Shown: positions 13,101 to 27,100 of the stretch, in pieces
How the letters are laid out: the number at the start of each line of letters is the position of its first letter
How positions within the stretch are numbered: position 1 is the first letter of the stretch
From: Oxyruncus cristatus
Lineage: Eukaryota > Chordata > Aves > Passeriformes > Cotingidae
NCBI GenBank assembly: GCA_013399855.1
Contig: VXAY01001266.1
Span: 1 to 64,000, forward strand
Reading direction: 5' to 3'
DNA: 64,000 nt
Made by a program: the position numbers and the translations under genes
Notes under the pieces: generated by a model
The model's database searches: none
Seen by the model: only the letters and a program-made list of their open reading frames with translations
Told to the model about the DNA's origin: nothing

Positions 13101-15411
13101 GTGGGAGAGGTTTGCTGGGCAGGGCTGGTCCCAGCAGAACCAGGGGCAAACCAAACACCTCCCTGCAGACAGATGGGGTTTGGTGTCTGCAGCCCCAGAG
13201 ATCTATTATAGAGCTCCAATACCCAGATATGCCAAATATTTGACATTCCAAAATCTACACTATTAATGAGGTGAGATCCTGAGCAACTGGGGAAAAAGAA
13301 GGCGGAAATAATGTATTTTTTTGCCAGGAGTCATTTCTCTGCTGTGCAATCCAGGGCAGATTCCCAGCCCACATGGAGGGGGATAACGTCTAAATCATTT
13401 TAAAGCAGAAAAATGACCTGGTCTGCTGCTTCCCAAAACTCTTTTTCTACATCTGTTTCTCCTGCACGTTTCAAGCACCAAAAGAGAAAACAACTTGCAA
13501 ACCATTTCAAGAAGGGAGTTTGCTGAAGTGTTCTGTCTGGGAAATACAGGCAGGAAGGGATGGACTTCCAAAGGCCTGGAAAATGGTGTATTCACAGAAC
13601 TCAACAAGTGTCCTACAGCGATGCATCAAACACATGAAACCTCCCAGAAACCTCAGATTCCTGCTGATGAAAAGCCTGGGTAAAGTGTGAACATTTTCCT
13701 AATTAATTTATCCCTAACTATGCCATGATCATTCCTTATTCCGACTTTTCAACTACTTCTTCAGTTTAAAAACACACATTTTTAAGGAGCATGTCCTATT
13801 ACACCAGAGACCACAAAGTGAAAATCCACGTCTTCTTCTCACATAAGTACAAAACCATCTCTGGCATTCTTTCACTTAAATCCTTGGAGTTTTCTGAGGA
13901 CTCACTTTGCAAGTTAAATGTAGAATATAATTTTCTGGGTAAGTTTATCAAGGCAAATCCTAAGTGAGCTCCTGAAAAAATGCAAATACATTATTTGTCT
14001 TCGCCGCACGTGACTGGTTTGGGCTGCACAAGCTGAAGGGCAGCCTGACAACATCTGAGATAGCGGGAAATGGGGGGAATTCAAGCTTCTCCTGGTGCAA
14101 ACGTACAGTGGAGGAAGCGATGGACAATTTGCAGCTGGTAAGGAGAGGTAGCTCCTAATGACACACATCTGGCGCCCGTCACCTCCACATCTGCGGGGCT
14201 GGAATCCAACACGCCTCACACAACACAAGGGTGTGCCAAAGAAAGGCACAATATCCCTTGGATTCCCTTGAACACTTAAGGCCCTCCCGCCCCCTTTAAC
14301 CCTTGCACAGCGTTGGCCCGGCGAGGGGAGCCCAGCAACCCCCGGCCACGGCCCTTCTTACAGGTTACTTTGGCCCTTTGATCTCTGACACTCACACTGG
14401 CACCACCAATCACAGAACCGACTCCCATTAGCCATGATTCCACACAGCCCCTGGCCAGAAGAGCCAGTTTGGACCTCGGGGAATGGTCTAGCCAGTCTTT
14501 AGGCACGGCCTATAAATCTCTAAAGGAAAGTAATGCCCATCTTAGTGGGCAGGCGTGGGCTATTCCTCCTTGTGTATCAGCAGAGCCCATCTGCAGCAGG
14601 GTCCCACCCCAATCCAACATGATTGAAGATACCTCAGAAAGGCAAATGCATTGAGTAGGTGAAAAATACCAACACCTGCTTCCACTACAAACCCACTGGT
14701 GGCCACGGATGGGGCTGGACCGGCCGATGGCCCACGCGAGACAAAGCCCAGCAGTGATGACAGTGGCCAAAAAGCTGCAGCATGTCCGGCTTTCCAGGGC
14801 TGTGTCCCAGGGCAAGCGGAAAGCAAAGCACAGACCACGACTCAAGAGAGCAGCTCAGGGCCAGCAGCCCCACATCTCACCCACGAGATGCCTGCCCTGC
14901 AGAAGGAGCTCCCTCGGGCCCTTGGCCCCCCATGCTGGGCCGGGGGGGAGTGCAGCATTTCCAGCCCCAGCCGTGGGTTTATTTGCTGGGAGAGGTGGGA
15001 AGACAGGCAGTTAATACATGTCCACGCACAGCAAACTAGAAACAGCTGTTGGCCTCCAAAACTGTTTTTTGGCTGGTGTATGGAGACTGAGGGTCTAACA
15101 GGTGCCCCCGTGGCCAGCGGGAACATCGAGGGGTTCCAGAGGCCCCACGAACACTGGAGCATTCAAAGGAAACCTGCCTCCACACTTACATGCAGCACAC
15201 GTGTCGCTGTCTGCAAGCTGAACCAGGAGAAAGCAAAGTTCCATAAAATTAAAGCCTGTCTGGGAGGAAACCAGCCACAATGGGACTGTGGAATGTCACC
15301 CCAGAATGACGAGGGCCCAGAGATGCCTCTGGTGGGGAACATTTGCCATGTGCAGGTGGGAACCAGCCCCAGAGCCACAACAACACGGCTCCAGCCCTGG
15401 CACAGCTCAGC

Positions 15412-15466
15412 TTTGCTGGTCCTTGTGGGTCTCTTCCAGCTCAGGTTATTCTACAATTCTGTGATA
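15412..15466 (+). mobile_element. Short CR1 LINE tail fragment
   Basis: A short, diverged CR1 3' end: 'gctggtccttgtgggtctct', then TTCCAGCTCAGGTTATTCTA and an ATTCTGTGAT tail. It forms the end of a long chance open frame starting at 14699, which argues against that frame being a gene. Confidence 0.6.
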
Positions 15467-15864
15467 AAGGAGCTGCAGAGGCACAAACTCCCTAAGCTGG
15501 TGTTTTGATCCTAGTGCCACTGATGCAGGAGGATTCCCATTTTCCAAGACAACATTTTTCATTTGGATTTTGTAACACACTGAGCAGTAAAAAGCGACCG
15601 TAGCAAACTCCTTCGCTGCCCTGGATTTCTTTGTGAGGGTTGTCAGAGGGAGATTTTCCTCCTTCTCCACTATCAAACAACCCACTTTGGCTCAAGGCTG
15701 CCCAGAACATCAAACTCCAGCCCAAGGGAAAAACTCTGTTGCACAACAGGAAGGCACGCACACTGGAACTTGGACCAAGGAGGTATGGAAGGCATCCTCC
15801 CTTTCTCACATAGCTCTCATTGATTAAACCTCTGGAGAGGGAATCCTCAGAGCATCTTCCCAGG

Positions 15865-15882
15865 AAAAAAAAAAAAAAAAAA
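15865..15882. repeat. Poly-A tract
   Basis: Eighteen consecutive A residues in the MEGF6 intron. No retrogene body or target-site duplication was seen next to it. Confidence 0.9.
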
Positions 15883-16394
15883 GGTATTTGTAATGACTGG
15901 AATCTCAACATATGTTTGCTTCCTGGATTATTACACCAGTTACTCTGTAGTGCTGGGCCCAGGAGAGGAAACGGACTCAAACACAACAAACAAGGCAAAA
16001 ATTAAAGGAAAACCTGCTGCTGAGGTGAAGAAAAGGCATTTCAGAGGCTGCTTGAAAGATGTTATCACCTGCTAGAGAACAGGGCTTGGAAATGATGCCT
16101 TGGAGAAGGCAGCACTTAACGAACCAAAAAAATGTTTTCTCCAACCTTTCCAAACCCAGAAACAGAAAGCAAAACATACCAATGATTTATTACAGACCAG
16201 GCTGTGTGTTTAAGCATAAATTAATTCTAGAAATCCCAGGCAGCTTTGCAGCAATCTTATTGTTCCTGCTTTGGTCCTCACTCCCCTCTCACTCACCAAA
16301 CCACCTCTTTGGGTTGGAACCTGTCCCTTGTGCCCATGGCCAGGGTGGCTCCCACACCGTTGATTTTCAGCAGATCCTCAGAAAACAACAGAAG

Positions 16395-16468
16395 ATTGGG
16401 TGAATGTTTGGATTTGATGATCTCAGTGGTCTTTTCCAATCCAAGGAGTTTGATGATTCGATCACAGT
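16395..16468 (+). mobile_element. Short CR1 LINE tail fragment
   Basis: Diverged CR1 3' end reading 'ttggatttgatgatctcagt', then GGTCTTTTCCAATCCAAGGAG and a TGATGATTCGAT tail. The upstream part is too degraded to delimit. Confidence 0.7.
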
Positions 16469-19400
16469 CAGGGAGTTAAGCTGCCCTGTGTCATTTCTCT
16501 TATGTGAATCCACTGAAGTCCTTGAGATTTTGATCTCTTTCACCCATGATCATGTTCTCTCTCATTTCAAGAAACCAGCGATTGGTGAGGAATTGTGGGG
16601 CTGGGATGTCCCTTGGCTACCTGACCTGGGGGGTGGGCTCACCCTCCCCAGAAACAATCCAAGAATTCAGCATTAACTGAGTTCACTTGGCATTCGTGTA
16701 TCAAATCCTTCTTATCACCAATTACACCATGGGATCCCCAGTGGCCCACTATTAGCCTGGAGTGCTCTGGAAGACAACCCGTTCTCCTCTCTACGTGCCC
16801 CTTGACTCCCCTCCGTGCTCACAGTCTGCCTTTCAGCAGATGGTTCACGGGCAGAAAACACCCCGCGCAGATGTCACCGAGCCCAGCCCTGCGAGTCGCT
16901 GTGGCTTTCCAGCCACAACCCCTGCTAATTGGTCACAGCTGGCTGCAAACCTCCAGGGAAACCCTTCAGGGAGATCAGAGCCGGGGCTGACGCTCGGCCA
17001 TGGGACCGGCGATGGGAGGGGGAGGCCACGGGAGCTGCCGAGGGGGCTCAATCCTCACGGAAGGCAATGCAGCGCTTTGAAGAGGCCACCCAGCACCTCA
17101 CATGACTCGGCCCAAGGTACCAATGCCCCAAAACAAAGTGGGGATTTTGTCTTCTTCCAGGTTGTCTTACCCTCAACGTATCTTAGCGTGATGAACAATA
17201 AAGATATACATGGATGTTTCAAACCAGTGCAATGAGAGTGAGAAGAAGATTCCTCTCTCACTCAGTTGCCAAAGCCTAAGCAGAGGGTTACAACTCATCC
17301 AAGGGACTTGAGCCATGTATTTTCTTTCACCCAATATTATAATCTCTTTTAAATGATCACGAAATCCTTAATTCTTGAGTTCAACCCAAGGAAAGCTTGA
17401 AAAGAACAAAGCCAGCCGTATTTCAAATCCACTAAAGCCTTTCAGATTTGAGTTTGTTTCACCCGTTATCGGGTTCCTTTAAACAAATGGTCGGCAGCAT
17501 TTCTGCCTCTGCACGAGCTCCATCACTCACCGGTGCAGCTGGACGACTTTATACGTGAGAGTGCACATCCAAAAGGCTGTTTGCTGTACTCCAGCTCACC
17601 TTTAGAAAACAAACCACATGAACTGTGGAGTTGCTCATGGAGCAATTGCCCTGCGGTCGCATCCAGGCTGGAGACCGGCGATGGTGCTCTGTTTGATGAA
17701 CGTCCCGGTGAGGGACGCTGGACCCCGGGTTCCCCCCCCCAGATACAAGCCCCAGGAAACTTCTTTTGCAGGCTACAGTCCCAGCACATTTTCTCTTTTC
17801 TTCCACACTCTCCTCACAAAAGATGTTTTTTTTAACTGAACAAGCCCCTGCGTCGCCTTGGCGCGTTTCCTCTCGCGGACCTTTTCAAAGAGCTCGGCGC
17901 TACCTGTTTGCCAGCTATTAAATACCGACCGCTTGGCTGATGGACAAGCCGATAGCGCGGGACACGGCCGAGCTCTGCACAAACCGCCCTTGTTCCGCTG
18001 CCTTCCTCAGCCAAAATGCAAGAAAATCCCAGCAGGAATCTCCTCTGGCCTCGGGCTCCTCTCCCCTCCCAGCAGAAGGCTAACCTTGTGAATCAGGAGG
18101 CTGCTTATAAATAAAAGTATTCAGACTTCTTGGCTGTTGGAGAAGTGCTCTGCTTAATTTAGCCCTGGTATTATGGACCGTGGATTCTCTCCAATGAACT
18201 GACAGCTGCAAAACAATTGCGGCGATTTAATCCCACAAATGGATTTTAAATTGGCCTCATGAACTGCAAACGCAGGAAACGTTGAACACAGTATCTTGCT
18301 ACCATCATTCTGAAGTCAGCACTGGGGTCCCCTTGGACTGGGGAAGTCACCCAAGTCCAAACAAGGGCTGTCACACGTGTCTCTCCATCTCAGAAAGAAC
18401 ACCTGGCTCCGGGACCCAAGAAAAGACTACAAATGCTTTCCTTTGCTTCCACAGCCTAAACCCTTCCCATTTTGACTTCCAATGCCTTTGAGTGTTTCGC
18501 AGTCCCATGTTTCTCTGGGACAATTGCCTCCAGCAAACCCCTCTCTCCCAGCCCTAACACACCCCAAGGCTTCCAAGTGAACAGCTCGGAGAGGTTGGCA
18601 GGAGGAATCGGGTCATTAGTCAGTCAAACAACGCTGAGGGCACGTCAGAGGCTGTGTAAATGAGGGCAGTGCTATAAAAGAGACAATAATGGTCTCCTGA
18701 AGCGGCGGGTGACAAAGCCATTTCAGCTGGCCCCAAAGCACAGACACTAATCACAGCCCTGCTTGCTGACCTCTCCTTTGTGCCAAGCTAGAGGAGATCT
18801 GGGCTGGCCGATGCTTCAAAACGCAGACGGGCTAATTAGGAAGGGTCCCAGCCCCCCGGCACGGCGCAGTTCCCACATCAGAGCCCCCCGAGCCTGAGTG
18901 TTGCTGAAACGATCCACTCTGCTGGGCAGTCTCCAGTAAGCGAACGGTGAAGCCGAGCAGCTGATTTGCAGCACAAGAGGCAAACAACGACCACCTTCAC
19001 ACCCCCTGTCCCGCGGCCGGACCGTCACTGCCGCCCCCCCGCCCCAGACCTCGCTCTGCCGCGCTCACTCGGGTCCAACGAGTCCACCAACACCGGACCC
19101 CAGAGCGCTGGGTGGTCCGAGGATCCCCGGGAAGGCCGGGCAGGCTTGGAGCAGAGCCCAGGCTCCCCAACACCCCCTCCCTCCCAGCAACAAGCCTGCA
19201 CACAGAGGTCATCTACGTCCAAGCTCCCAGAAAGGAGCTCCTAAAAGGAGCCTCTGCCCAAACGTAGAACACTCCATTTACAACCCTTTCATCTGCCAGG
19301 GGTGGAAGATAACAAAGGAGTTCGGGACAACCCAGCTGCTTCCTCGGCTCGGGAACAGTCCCTGTGGTCACAGTAATACTGCTCAGCTCAATCTCTGCTC

Positions 19401-21009
19401 CATTTTGCTGCAAAGCAAAGCCCACCTGATGGCAGGTAGGCAAGGAGAGGGGAGAAAAGAGATCAGTCTCTACACTGACAGCACCTGACAGGATCAAAAA
19501 GCCACTGAGAGGCAGGAGGTGACAGAACGGGCGAGGAAACCGGGACGGGTACACACGATGTGCCACAGACCTTCCTGCCAGAGCTTGTGCAGCCCCATCC
19601 AGGGCTCTGCCTTCACAGGGAGGTGATTTAACACAGAGAGTGCACGACTGTTATCCCTGTCAGCAGCTCAGGAGACCAGGAAGGACAGCCTCACACCCGG
19701 GGAACCGGGCGGAGGGGAACCGCCGGCTCCCCAGCCAGGGTAAACACGGGGCTGCTGCTGCTCGGGGCTGGCCAGCAAAAACATCCCATGCTGAAAGGTC
19801 TGATAGGAGTCTGGCCAGGACAGGGAGCGTCCTGCCTCTAAAACAAACACATCTGTGTTTCTTTCCACAAAAGAAAAGCGATACCATTCGGATCAGACAC
19901 AGATTTCTTGACGACAAATGACACCACGGAACATCGCTGTGGAGCAGCTTTGCTCACACAGGTATTTTCATGTTCTTTTCACCAAACAGCCTCAACCTGC
20001 TCACATCCAGAGTCACTCCAGTGCTCCACAACTCCATCCTGGGGAGCCATTTCTCCAGGAAGTTCCATAATCTCAAATACCAGCATAGTTCTTTTGATAG
20101 GTGACAGATGAGGAGAGAACAAACCACTGATGAGATGTCCTCCCCCAAAGCAGCCGCCAGGCTCCCATCCTATCACAAAAATCCAGCACAAATGTTGACT
20201 AACAAGCACCAAAGTCACAGAATACTTTTAACAGTGCAAGAGATGATGAGAATCCAGCCATTTGTCAGAAAAAGGAACAGATGGTAAAGACGGATGGTAA
20301 AGAAAAAAGTCTTATTTAATTTGCTGCCATAAATCAACATCACCTAAAGATGATGTGAGCAATCACTGCTGCCCTGTACCTTGCAGACTTAGAGGGAGGA
20401 GGAGCACAACTGTGTCTCCACGCAGCCTGAGGCTCGTGTTCTCCAACCATCTACACACAGCACAGCTCTTAGGGGTTGTTTGCTATAGAATATCATGTTC
20501 CCAAACCAGAACATCTGTGAATTACCAAACATAGGAAACTCAATAGCTTCAAGAGGGAGTTTGTATATTACACGAAGGTTAATTAAATAAAGCTTAGCAG
20601 CCCCAAAACACAGCCTGGCCAAAGATACACCAACGCTCCTTTCCAAGGTGGCAGCTCATTGCCACACTGCCCTGGGCCCAGCTTCGTTCCACAGGCCGTG
20701 ACCCCAGGGTTCCTTTGTTTGACCCAACTTTAATCAGCTTCCTTCTCCGATTCCAGCAAATCCCGCTGCGGATGGCAGCCAGGAATAAAGGCCATTGTAC
20801 AGCACGGGGCTGCATCTCACAGCAAGTCATGATAAGCATTTCCTTTCCAAACATCCAAGCTCCCCAAACACTACAAAAGCCAAGAGCAGATTATTGGAAT
20901 TTTGCAGATAAAACAACGGCTAAGATAAAACATAAATAAATCAGGGCATCCCTCTCTCTTTATCCTCTCCACTTCCAAATTAGAGGAAGAATTTGGCAAG
21001 GCTGCTTAC

Positions 21010-21114
21010 CGTGCTGGCAGTGAGGTCCCTGGAAGCCAGAGGAGCAGTGACAGAGCTGTGAGGATCCCTCTCGGCAGCTTCCACCGTTGAGACAAACCCT
21101 GTAACCACAGGCAG
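21010..21114 (-). CDS. MEGF6: MEGF6 exon 4: first EGF-like module
   Basis: A 105-base symmetric phase 1-1 exon (CTTGCAG acceptor, GTAAGC donor). It encodes one EGF-like module with six cysteines, including Cys-Leu-Asn-Gly-Gly-Ser-Cys and Cys-His-Cys-Ser-Ser-Gly-Phe-Gln-Gly-Pro-His-Cys. A second AG at the internal TTACAG was rejected because it breaks phase with exon 3 and loses the first cysteine. Confidence 0.93.
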
Positions 21115-24100
21115 CTGCAAGGAGGAGGGAGAGGATGATTCCAGCACTCACCGTCAGAAGGGCTCGTGCACTGACAAACACCCATCACTGATGACGTGCC
21201 CCCAGCCCCAGAGAATAGCTGAGTAGTTACAAAACCACTGCTGAACCCGTTTTGAAAGTTTCCCGGTTGACAATGCAGTACTCAACACACCATGTCTCAA
21301 AATGTAGGAGGAAGGAAAGTCCCTCAGGGGTTTTCTTGAAGCGTGGCTAAGTGAGGACTCAGAGGAAAACATCAGAAGGGCTGTTGGTGAAACGATGGTT
21401 TTCCAGCCAACAAGTGGGTAAAACCATCAGAAAATGACTCGTGCTCAATCACATCAGGTCTTGTGGCAACAAATACAAGTTACTTATTTTGAAAGTGGAG
21501 GCATCTTTCTAGAACCAAACACTGGGAGCTGCTTCCACCTCTCGGCCGGGCTCTGCCCGGGCGCTGGATACCCCAACGTGGCGTCACCTTCGAACGGCCC
21601 GGAGGATGAAATGGAGCTAAACTGTAAGTAAGCCTGAGCAGCCACGTTTCTCTGTTCTCACCCAGCGGAGTGTAAAATGGACACAGAGACAGAGAATGCT
21701 CAATTAGGCTTCTGAAATCCACCTTTCCAAATCAGCTACATAAATCCACAAACAAGGTTACGTTTTTCCAGGGAAACTTGTATTTCTCGTAACTCATGAA
21801 ACACGGCCCATGGTTGATATTTCCCACTGGGAAAGGCTGATGTCAAAAGGAGAAACGTTGTGAACAGGGATGCTGTCACGTGTGCGGTGCTTTGTCGGAG
21901 GGTAAGGACGCAGAACAAGCACCCATCTTCCTTTTAAATCCATTTAAACATTCGGACAATGAAATTTTCTCTCTGTTCACTGATCTGGACATAGCTGCAC
22001 TGCCAGCCAACTCCTCTTTTCATTCTTTCTCCCACACCTGCTCTGTTCCATTCCCTTTTCATTGAACAAACTGTAACAAACTCCAAGAGTTATGGGACTG
22101 TTGGAATACATCTCACAAAAGCCGTGGAAATCTGGGTAATGTGGAGCAAAGGCGTCACCTGATGACACAGTGCAAGAGACACAGTGCTGGTGCCTGGTCC
22201 AGCAGCTCCCACCCCAGCTCCCTGCTCAGCCCAGGCTGGACTGCAAAGAGCCCAGGGCTGAGAGAAGCCATGGGGACCAATTTATTCCAGCTGATGCACC
22301 CCAGGAAGGAACACAGTGCAGCCACCAGTGGTGCCACGATCGCCGGTGCTCGGGGCCCTCGGGTCAGTCACCAACCAAATGTACAAAGCTATGATTAAAT
22401 TACAACCCCCCATATGATATGGGACCACCTGGAAACAATTCCAGGCTCGCTGGGCCGAGGGTCCCACACGCACACGGGCTGTGCTGGCTGCAGCTCCTCC
22501 CTCCTCTTTGCAAGTTGGGAGCCCCCCTGGCTTCTCTTCCCATTCCAGCTAAAGCTGTAAGTAATTAGCGACAGAAAGAGCAGGTCTGTGATTACACATT
22601 TCATTTTGTGTCATTATAACTGGCACCCCGCGCAGGCTTCAAAAATGGCTCCAAAATTCTTGGCACAAAGTACCCCACGCCAGCTCCAAAACACTAATTG
22701 TGCACTCAGAGAAAAAGGGATCACAGATGGAAACAGAGCAAGGAAGGGGCTGCGGGTTTTGGGCACGTTGGCAGGACGGCTTGTGCACACCAGGAGATAA
22801 ATCTGCAAAGTTATCAACTGTCAAAGATAACTCGAAACTTTAAGGCATCCACAGGAAATCCGAGCTGGGAAAGGGCAGGAATTACCTTCACAAAAGGAAC
22901 CCAAAGCTGGTGGGTGTCAACTTGTCACGCCTGAAAAATCAGTTCCAATCTACTGTACATGGAAATGCAATAATCACAGTACTGAGTTCCCACTATTCTC
23001 CTCCCACTATTGAATCCCCCATGCATCAAATATTGGCTCTGTTTTTTCCTACAGGAACACAACTGACTTCCTAATTTCTCCTCTCTGCTAAATCTTGCTC
23101 CTGGCTCACACAGTGCCTTCCGCCGAGCCTGTGTTGCCTGGGGAGGTCTTGTGCTTAAGGAGGTTTTGTGGTTAGGGATATTTTGTGAAGGTTTAGGTGA
23201 CTGTGCCATTCTCCAAATGTGCATGTTTTCCATCAAAACACACTCTTCTTGCCAGACAGAGCTACGTACCCGTTTCAAGGACCCTTGCTCTATCACTTCT
23301 TCACAACCCAGCTGTCAGAGCACCCTGGGGTCAGACACAGCCACGGGCACAGGAGCTCCCTATGGATCACCCAGCTCCAACTCATTCCAAGTCCCCCTCT
23401 CACTGAGAGCCAAACTCCCCAAACTTTGCACCTCTGATGCACCAGAGCCGAAATACTCGAGCCTCAGTGCTGGCTCTTTTAAGGACCTGATAATTTTTCA
23501 AATCCCCCCTGCGAAAGAGAAGATTATTTATAACACAAAGGTAGCATTGAAGCCCAAACACTCATCTCCCTGAAATAATGAATCCGTGATGAAATGCTGC
23601 TTCACAAAGCCAGTTATCTTCTCATCTGACCCTTTTCATAGCCACGTCTCCCTGGGGACTGCAGTGATCCCGTATCAATCCCGAGCTGGCAGAGCTCTGG
23701 AACTTGGGAAGCTCTTTGCCAAGCATCCTGCTCAGCCGAGCTGTGACGCCTGCACTGCCAATATTTCCCTGCACAGCGGGGCAGGAACAACTTCCCCTCT
23801 GCAGGTGTGTGCTGAGGGGTTCTGGGGCTGCAGTCTCCAGCTTTTCCCAGCTCCACTCATGGGAGAAGGACTGTCTTCTCTTTTAGTCCTTTCCTTCAGG
23901 CCTCATCACCACAAGGCAGAATGGACTGCGTGGCTAAATTGCAGAGTGGGTTTGTTTTTGTTTTTCCCCCGGATCCTTCACCTTGATCACCTAAAAAAGA
24001 GACTTTTGAGAGGGCCCCAGCAAAGCCCAGCCTGGATCCAGAGCGCACGACTCGCCGGCAGCGCCAGCCCTCGGAGCAGCTCAGTGAGACCCAAAGCACA

Positions 24101-27100
24101 ACAATGGAAAATATTAGAAGCAATTTCAGCGACACAAATCAGGGGTTAGAAGACAGGGGTGTTATTCTTGGCAGTGCCCCAGATTTCCTGAATGAGCCGG
24201 ACAATTCCCTGCTCTGTGCTTCAGGCTGGCACATACCGAGTGGAAATCATAATAACCTACTTCCCAGCCCGGGGCTGGGGGGGGCTGGGGGTCTCCCCCT
24301 CTGTGCCCTCCAGGCCTCCTGCAAATGAGCTCCTAATTCAGAGCGACAGAGTTTAATGCGATGAAATTTGGGAAAAGGGCAACGACACTGTTCAGGGAAA
24401 CGGGAAAGAAAGGATAAATTACAGAAAGCACCTCTGCCTTCTGCTCAAAGGCCACGGAATGTCCTTAGCAAGGATTCAGCGAGGCGGGGTTCTTGGGAAG
24501 TCGGAGACATTAGACTGATTTAAAAAGAAGAGTGAAGGAGAAAAGCATTTCTCCTGCAGTGTCTGGACCCACCAAGGTACAACAACCCCCCGTGGGCAGA
24601 GATGGGCTGGTGTGCCCCCAGGGAGCACACGCTGGACCTTCAACCAAGACTGGGCTGGATCGCAGGCGAGGGGGTCAGAAGTTCAGTCACAGCATTCCCA
24701 GCTGCGCTCCCAGCCCGTGTTCCCTGCAGGAGTGCGTGGCCAGGGCAGAGCCCTGCACCTCCTGCACAGCTCACAGACCACTCTGCAACCGTGGGCACGT
24801 CACCTCCACTAAGTGTGCTCATGGTCTCCTCTTCAGCCTCTGTCCAGCTCTCCTTGGAGCCCTCCTGCCTCACCGTGTCCCTTCTGAGGGTGGCAGGGGC
24901 TGGCCCAAGAGCACAGACAGACTGTGGCTGAACTCCGGCTCCTCCACACACAGCAGGAGTTACGGACTCAGTGGGACTCTTTTCAACATCTTGAGCTGAA
25001 AGTGGAGATCACAGGGATTACCAGACACACAGGCCCCTCATCCTAATCACCGAGAGCTTTACCTGTGTTATTGAACCCAGGTGGAATTTAAGTAGCATCT
25101 CAGAGGCCACTTGAAGCCAAGCAGCTTAGTCTGAAAGTTAAACTATCAGCAATCAGGCAGGGAAAGAACCTGATGCCATCCTAAAAATGCAAAGGGTGCC
25201 TTGACTTCTGACCTTTCTTCTTCCCAAACAGATGCATGCTCCAGGACAGAGGAAGGCAACAAGCCCTCACCCTTCTCCTCCCAGCAGAAGAGACAGAACA
25301 AAACACAGAACCCAGCCAGACTAGGGGCACCCTGCGACGGCTGACAGCCTGGCTGTCACCATTTCAGAGGGCACAGGAGCAGAGGAACAAAGCCAAATAT
25401 TCTTTGAGACCCGTGAGATTTGTTCCTGTGAAATTTTCCATCTCTTTCCAAGCTATCTGCTCCCAGCAGAGCCCACACCCTGCCAGTACTGCCCTCACAG
25501 CTCCATACTGGCCATTTCCTCACCTGTAAGCGCTTAGAGACTTAAACCTGCATGTGAGGAAGAGGAGGACATCCCGCTTTTGCTACAGCCTCCAACCTAA
25601 GCTGAGAGTGAGTACACCCAGTGCAGTGGTTGTTCCCTTCTTCCAGGCACCGGGGCAGCTCTGAGAGCCCAAACAACTCACCTGGGCTGGTACCCACGAG
25701 GGTGCTGGGATTCCCATCTCATAAAGGTATTTAACATCCCCCTCAGTGTCAGACACTATGGCATGTTGCACACGAGCCTGCAGTGCTGAAAGTCTCCCCT
25801 CACATGGGTTGGGTTTTTTATTTTTAAGGAAAGGTGATGACCAGCCCAGCATTTGGAGCAAAGAAAGCCCTGCAGTGAGGAGACGCTGAAGAGCAAGGTA
25901 AGATGTCCTCACTGGAGAGATTCTGCTGCACGGTGGCAACAGCTCCAATTAAACTGTCAGCAGCGATGCCCTTCCCCTCCTCAGCACTCCTGGAACACAC
26001 TCAGTGATCTCTGGAGGCAGATAGGAAGGGCCACAAATCCCGCTGACATGCTTTGGCACAACAGCTTTGTGGCATTCAGCAGGGCTACAGCAGCAAGTGC
26101 AGGCTGACTCCAGGCTGCTACACACAAACCAGCAAATCCTGTGTCGTACAGAGCGCCCTGGCCGTGTGCCCCTGCCTCAGCACCTCGCTCATATTTACTG
26201 ACAATCCCCTGCCAGACCTTCCTACACCCTCCCCTGCTCCAGAAGAACACGCCTGTGCCGAGGCCAGAGCCACCAGCAGGAAAAGTCATCACATCCCTGC
26301 AAACCAACAGCCAGGATCTCCCTGGGACAAGGGTTTAGTTACACAGAGCCCAGACACACTTCCCAGGACAGTCTGTGGATCAGGACAGAAATCCCAACTT
26401 GGGGCACCAGCCACCCCCCCAGGACTGGGCAGAGCTGTCCTGTTTGCCCATGGAATGCTCCTCCAGCTGCTGCTGGCGGGGGTCCGGAATCAGGGAGCAT
26501 GAGCCCCACTGCCCCCCCTCAGCCCCTAACTGGGTGGCTGCTCTCCTGCTGCTCTCAGGGGGTTACAAGATGATTCACAGAGCAATGTCACTTGGGTTTC
26601 TGCCTCAAACAACCCCTGGAAGTGCCCCTGCCTGTGCTGAGGGCCTGCAGCACTTGAGACATTCATTTTTCTGTCCCAGAAACGACGTTACAGCACGTCC
26701 TGGTTGTGAAGTCAGTGGTATCCAACCAGGGCTGAACAGCTGAACAGAGACAGAGCTCACAGCTCTCAATCCACTTCAACCCCCCCAGCAGCTCAGCAGC
26801 GATTCCTGCAGAACTTTTTGAGCTGGGGTCACTCTGCTTTTGGGACTGACTGTCCCTTTCCTCTTTACTCCAGCCCAGCCCTGCAGTGAGCAGCCCAGGA
26901 GGACCATTCCCAGCCCAGATGATGTGAAGGATGAGTTTAGAGCGTGCCCTGAGCAGCTTTATTTCCTTTTCTCTGCTTCCTTCCTGCATGGAATTACTCA
27001 CTTCCTTGGTAGGAAAAACCATTACAGAAGGTGCTTTTCTGAGTTCAGCTGAGGTTATTATCTGCTCACTGACAGGGGGTTATGAGGCACCCCTGGAGCT

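Larger units (their letters stand above)
176..21009 (-). other. MEGF6: MEGF6 intron after exon 4, no exon recognised
   Basis: About 21 kb lie downstream of the exon 4 donor in the MEGF6 direction. I looked on the minus strand for the next expected module, a calcium-binding EGF repeat with Asp-x-Asp/Asn-Glu-Cys, and found none. The stretch holds CR1 fragments, simple repeats and many chance open frames without splice or family support. It is therefore read as one long intron. A small missed exon cannot be excluded by eye. Confidence 0.6.

Noticed and set aside
14699..15508. Long plus-strand open frame (269 codons) in the MEGF6 intron
   Set aside because: No family motif, composition like chance GC-rich frame, and its last part is a CR1 tail in the same orientation (15412-15466).
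15865..15882. Poly-A tract as sign of a processed retrogene
   Set aside because: No coding similarity upstream and no target-site duplication visible. Probably a simple repeat.
1..21000. Search for the MEGF6 intronic microRNA miR-551a known in mammals
   Set aside because: I looked for the remembered mature sequence on both strands and did not see it. It may lie further left or be absent.
21124..21170. Possible extra MEGF6 sequence upstream of the exon 4 acceptor
   Set aside because: Although open, it has no cysteine spacing of an EGF or EMI module. The phase-1 join at 21114 from exon 3 gives the expected six-cysteine module without it.
23586..24149. 187-codon plus-strand frame in MEGF6 intron 3
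   Set aside because: No domain, no splice context, no codon pattern suggestive of selection. Considered chance.
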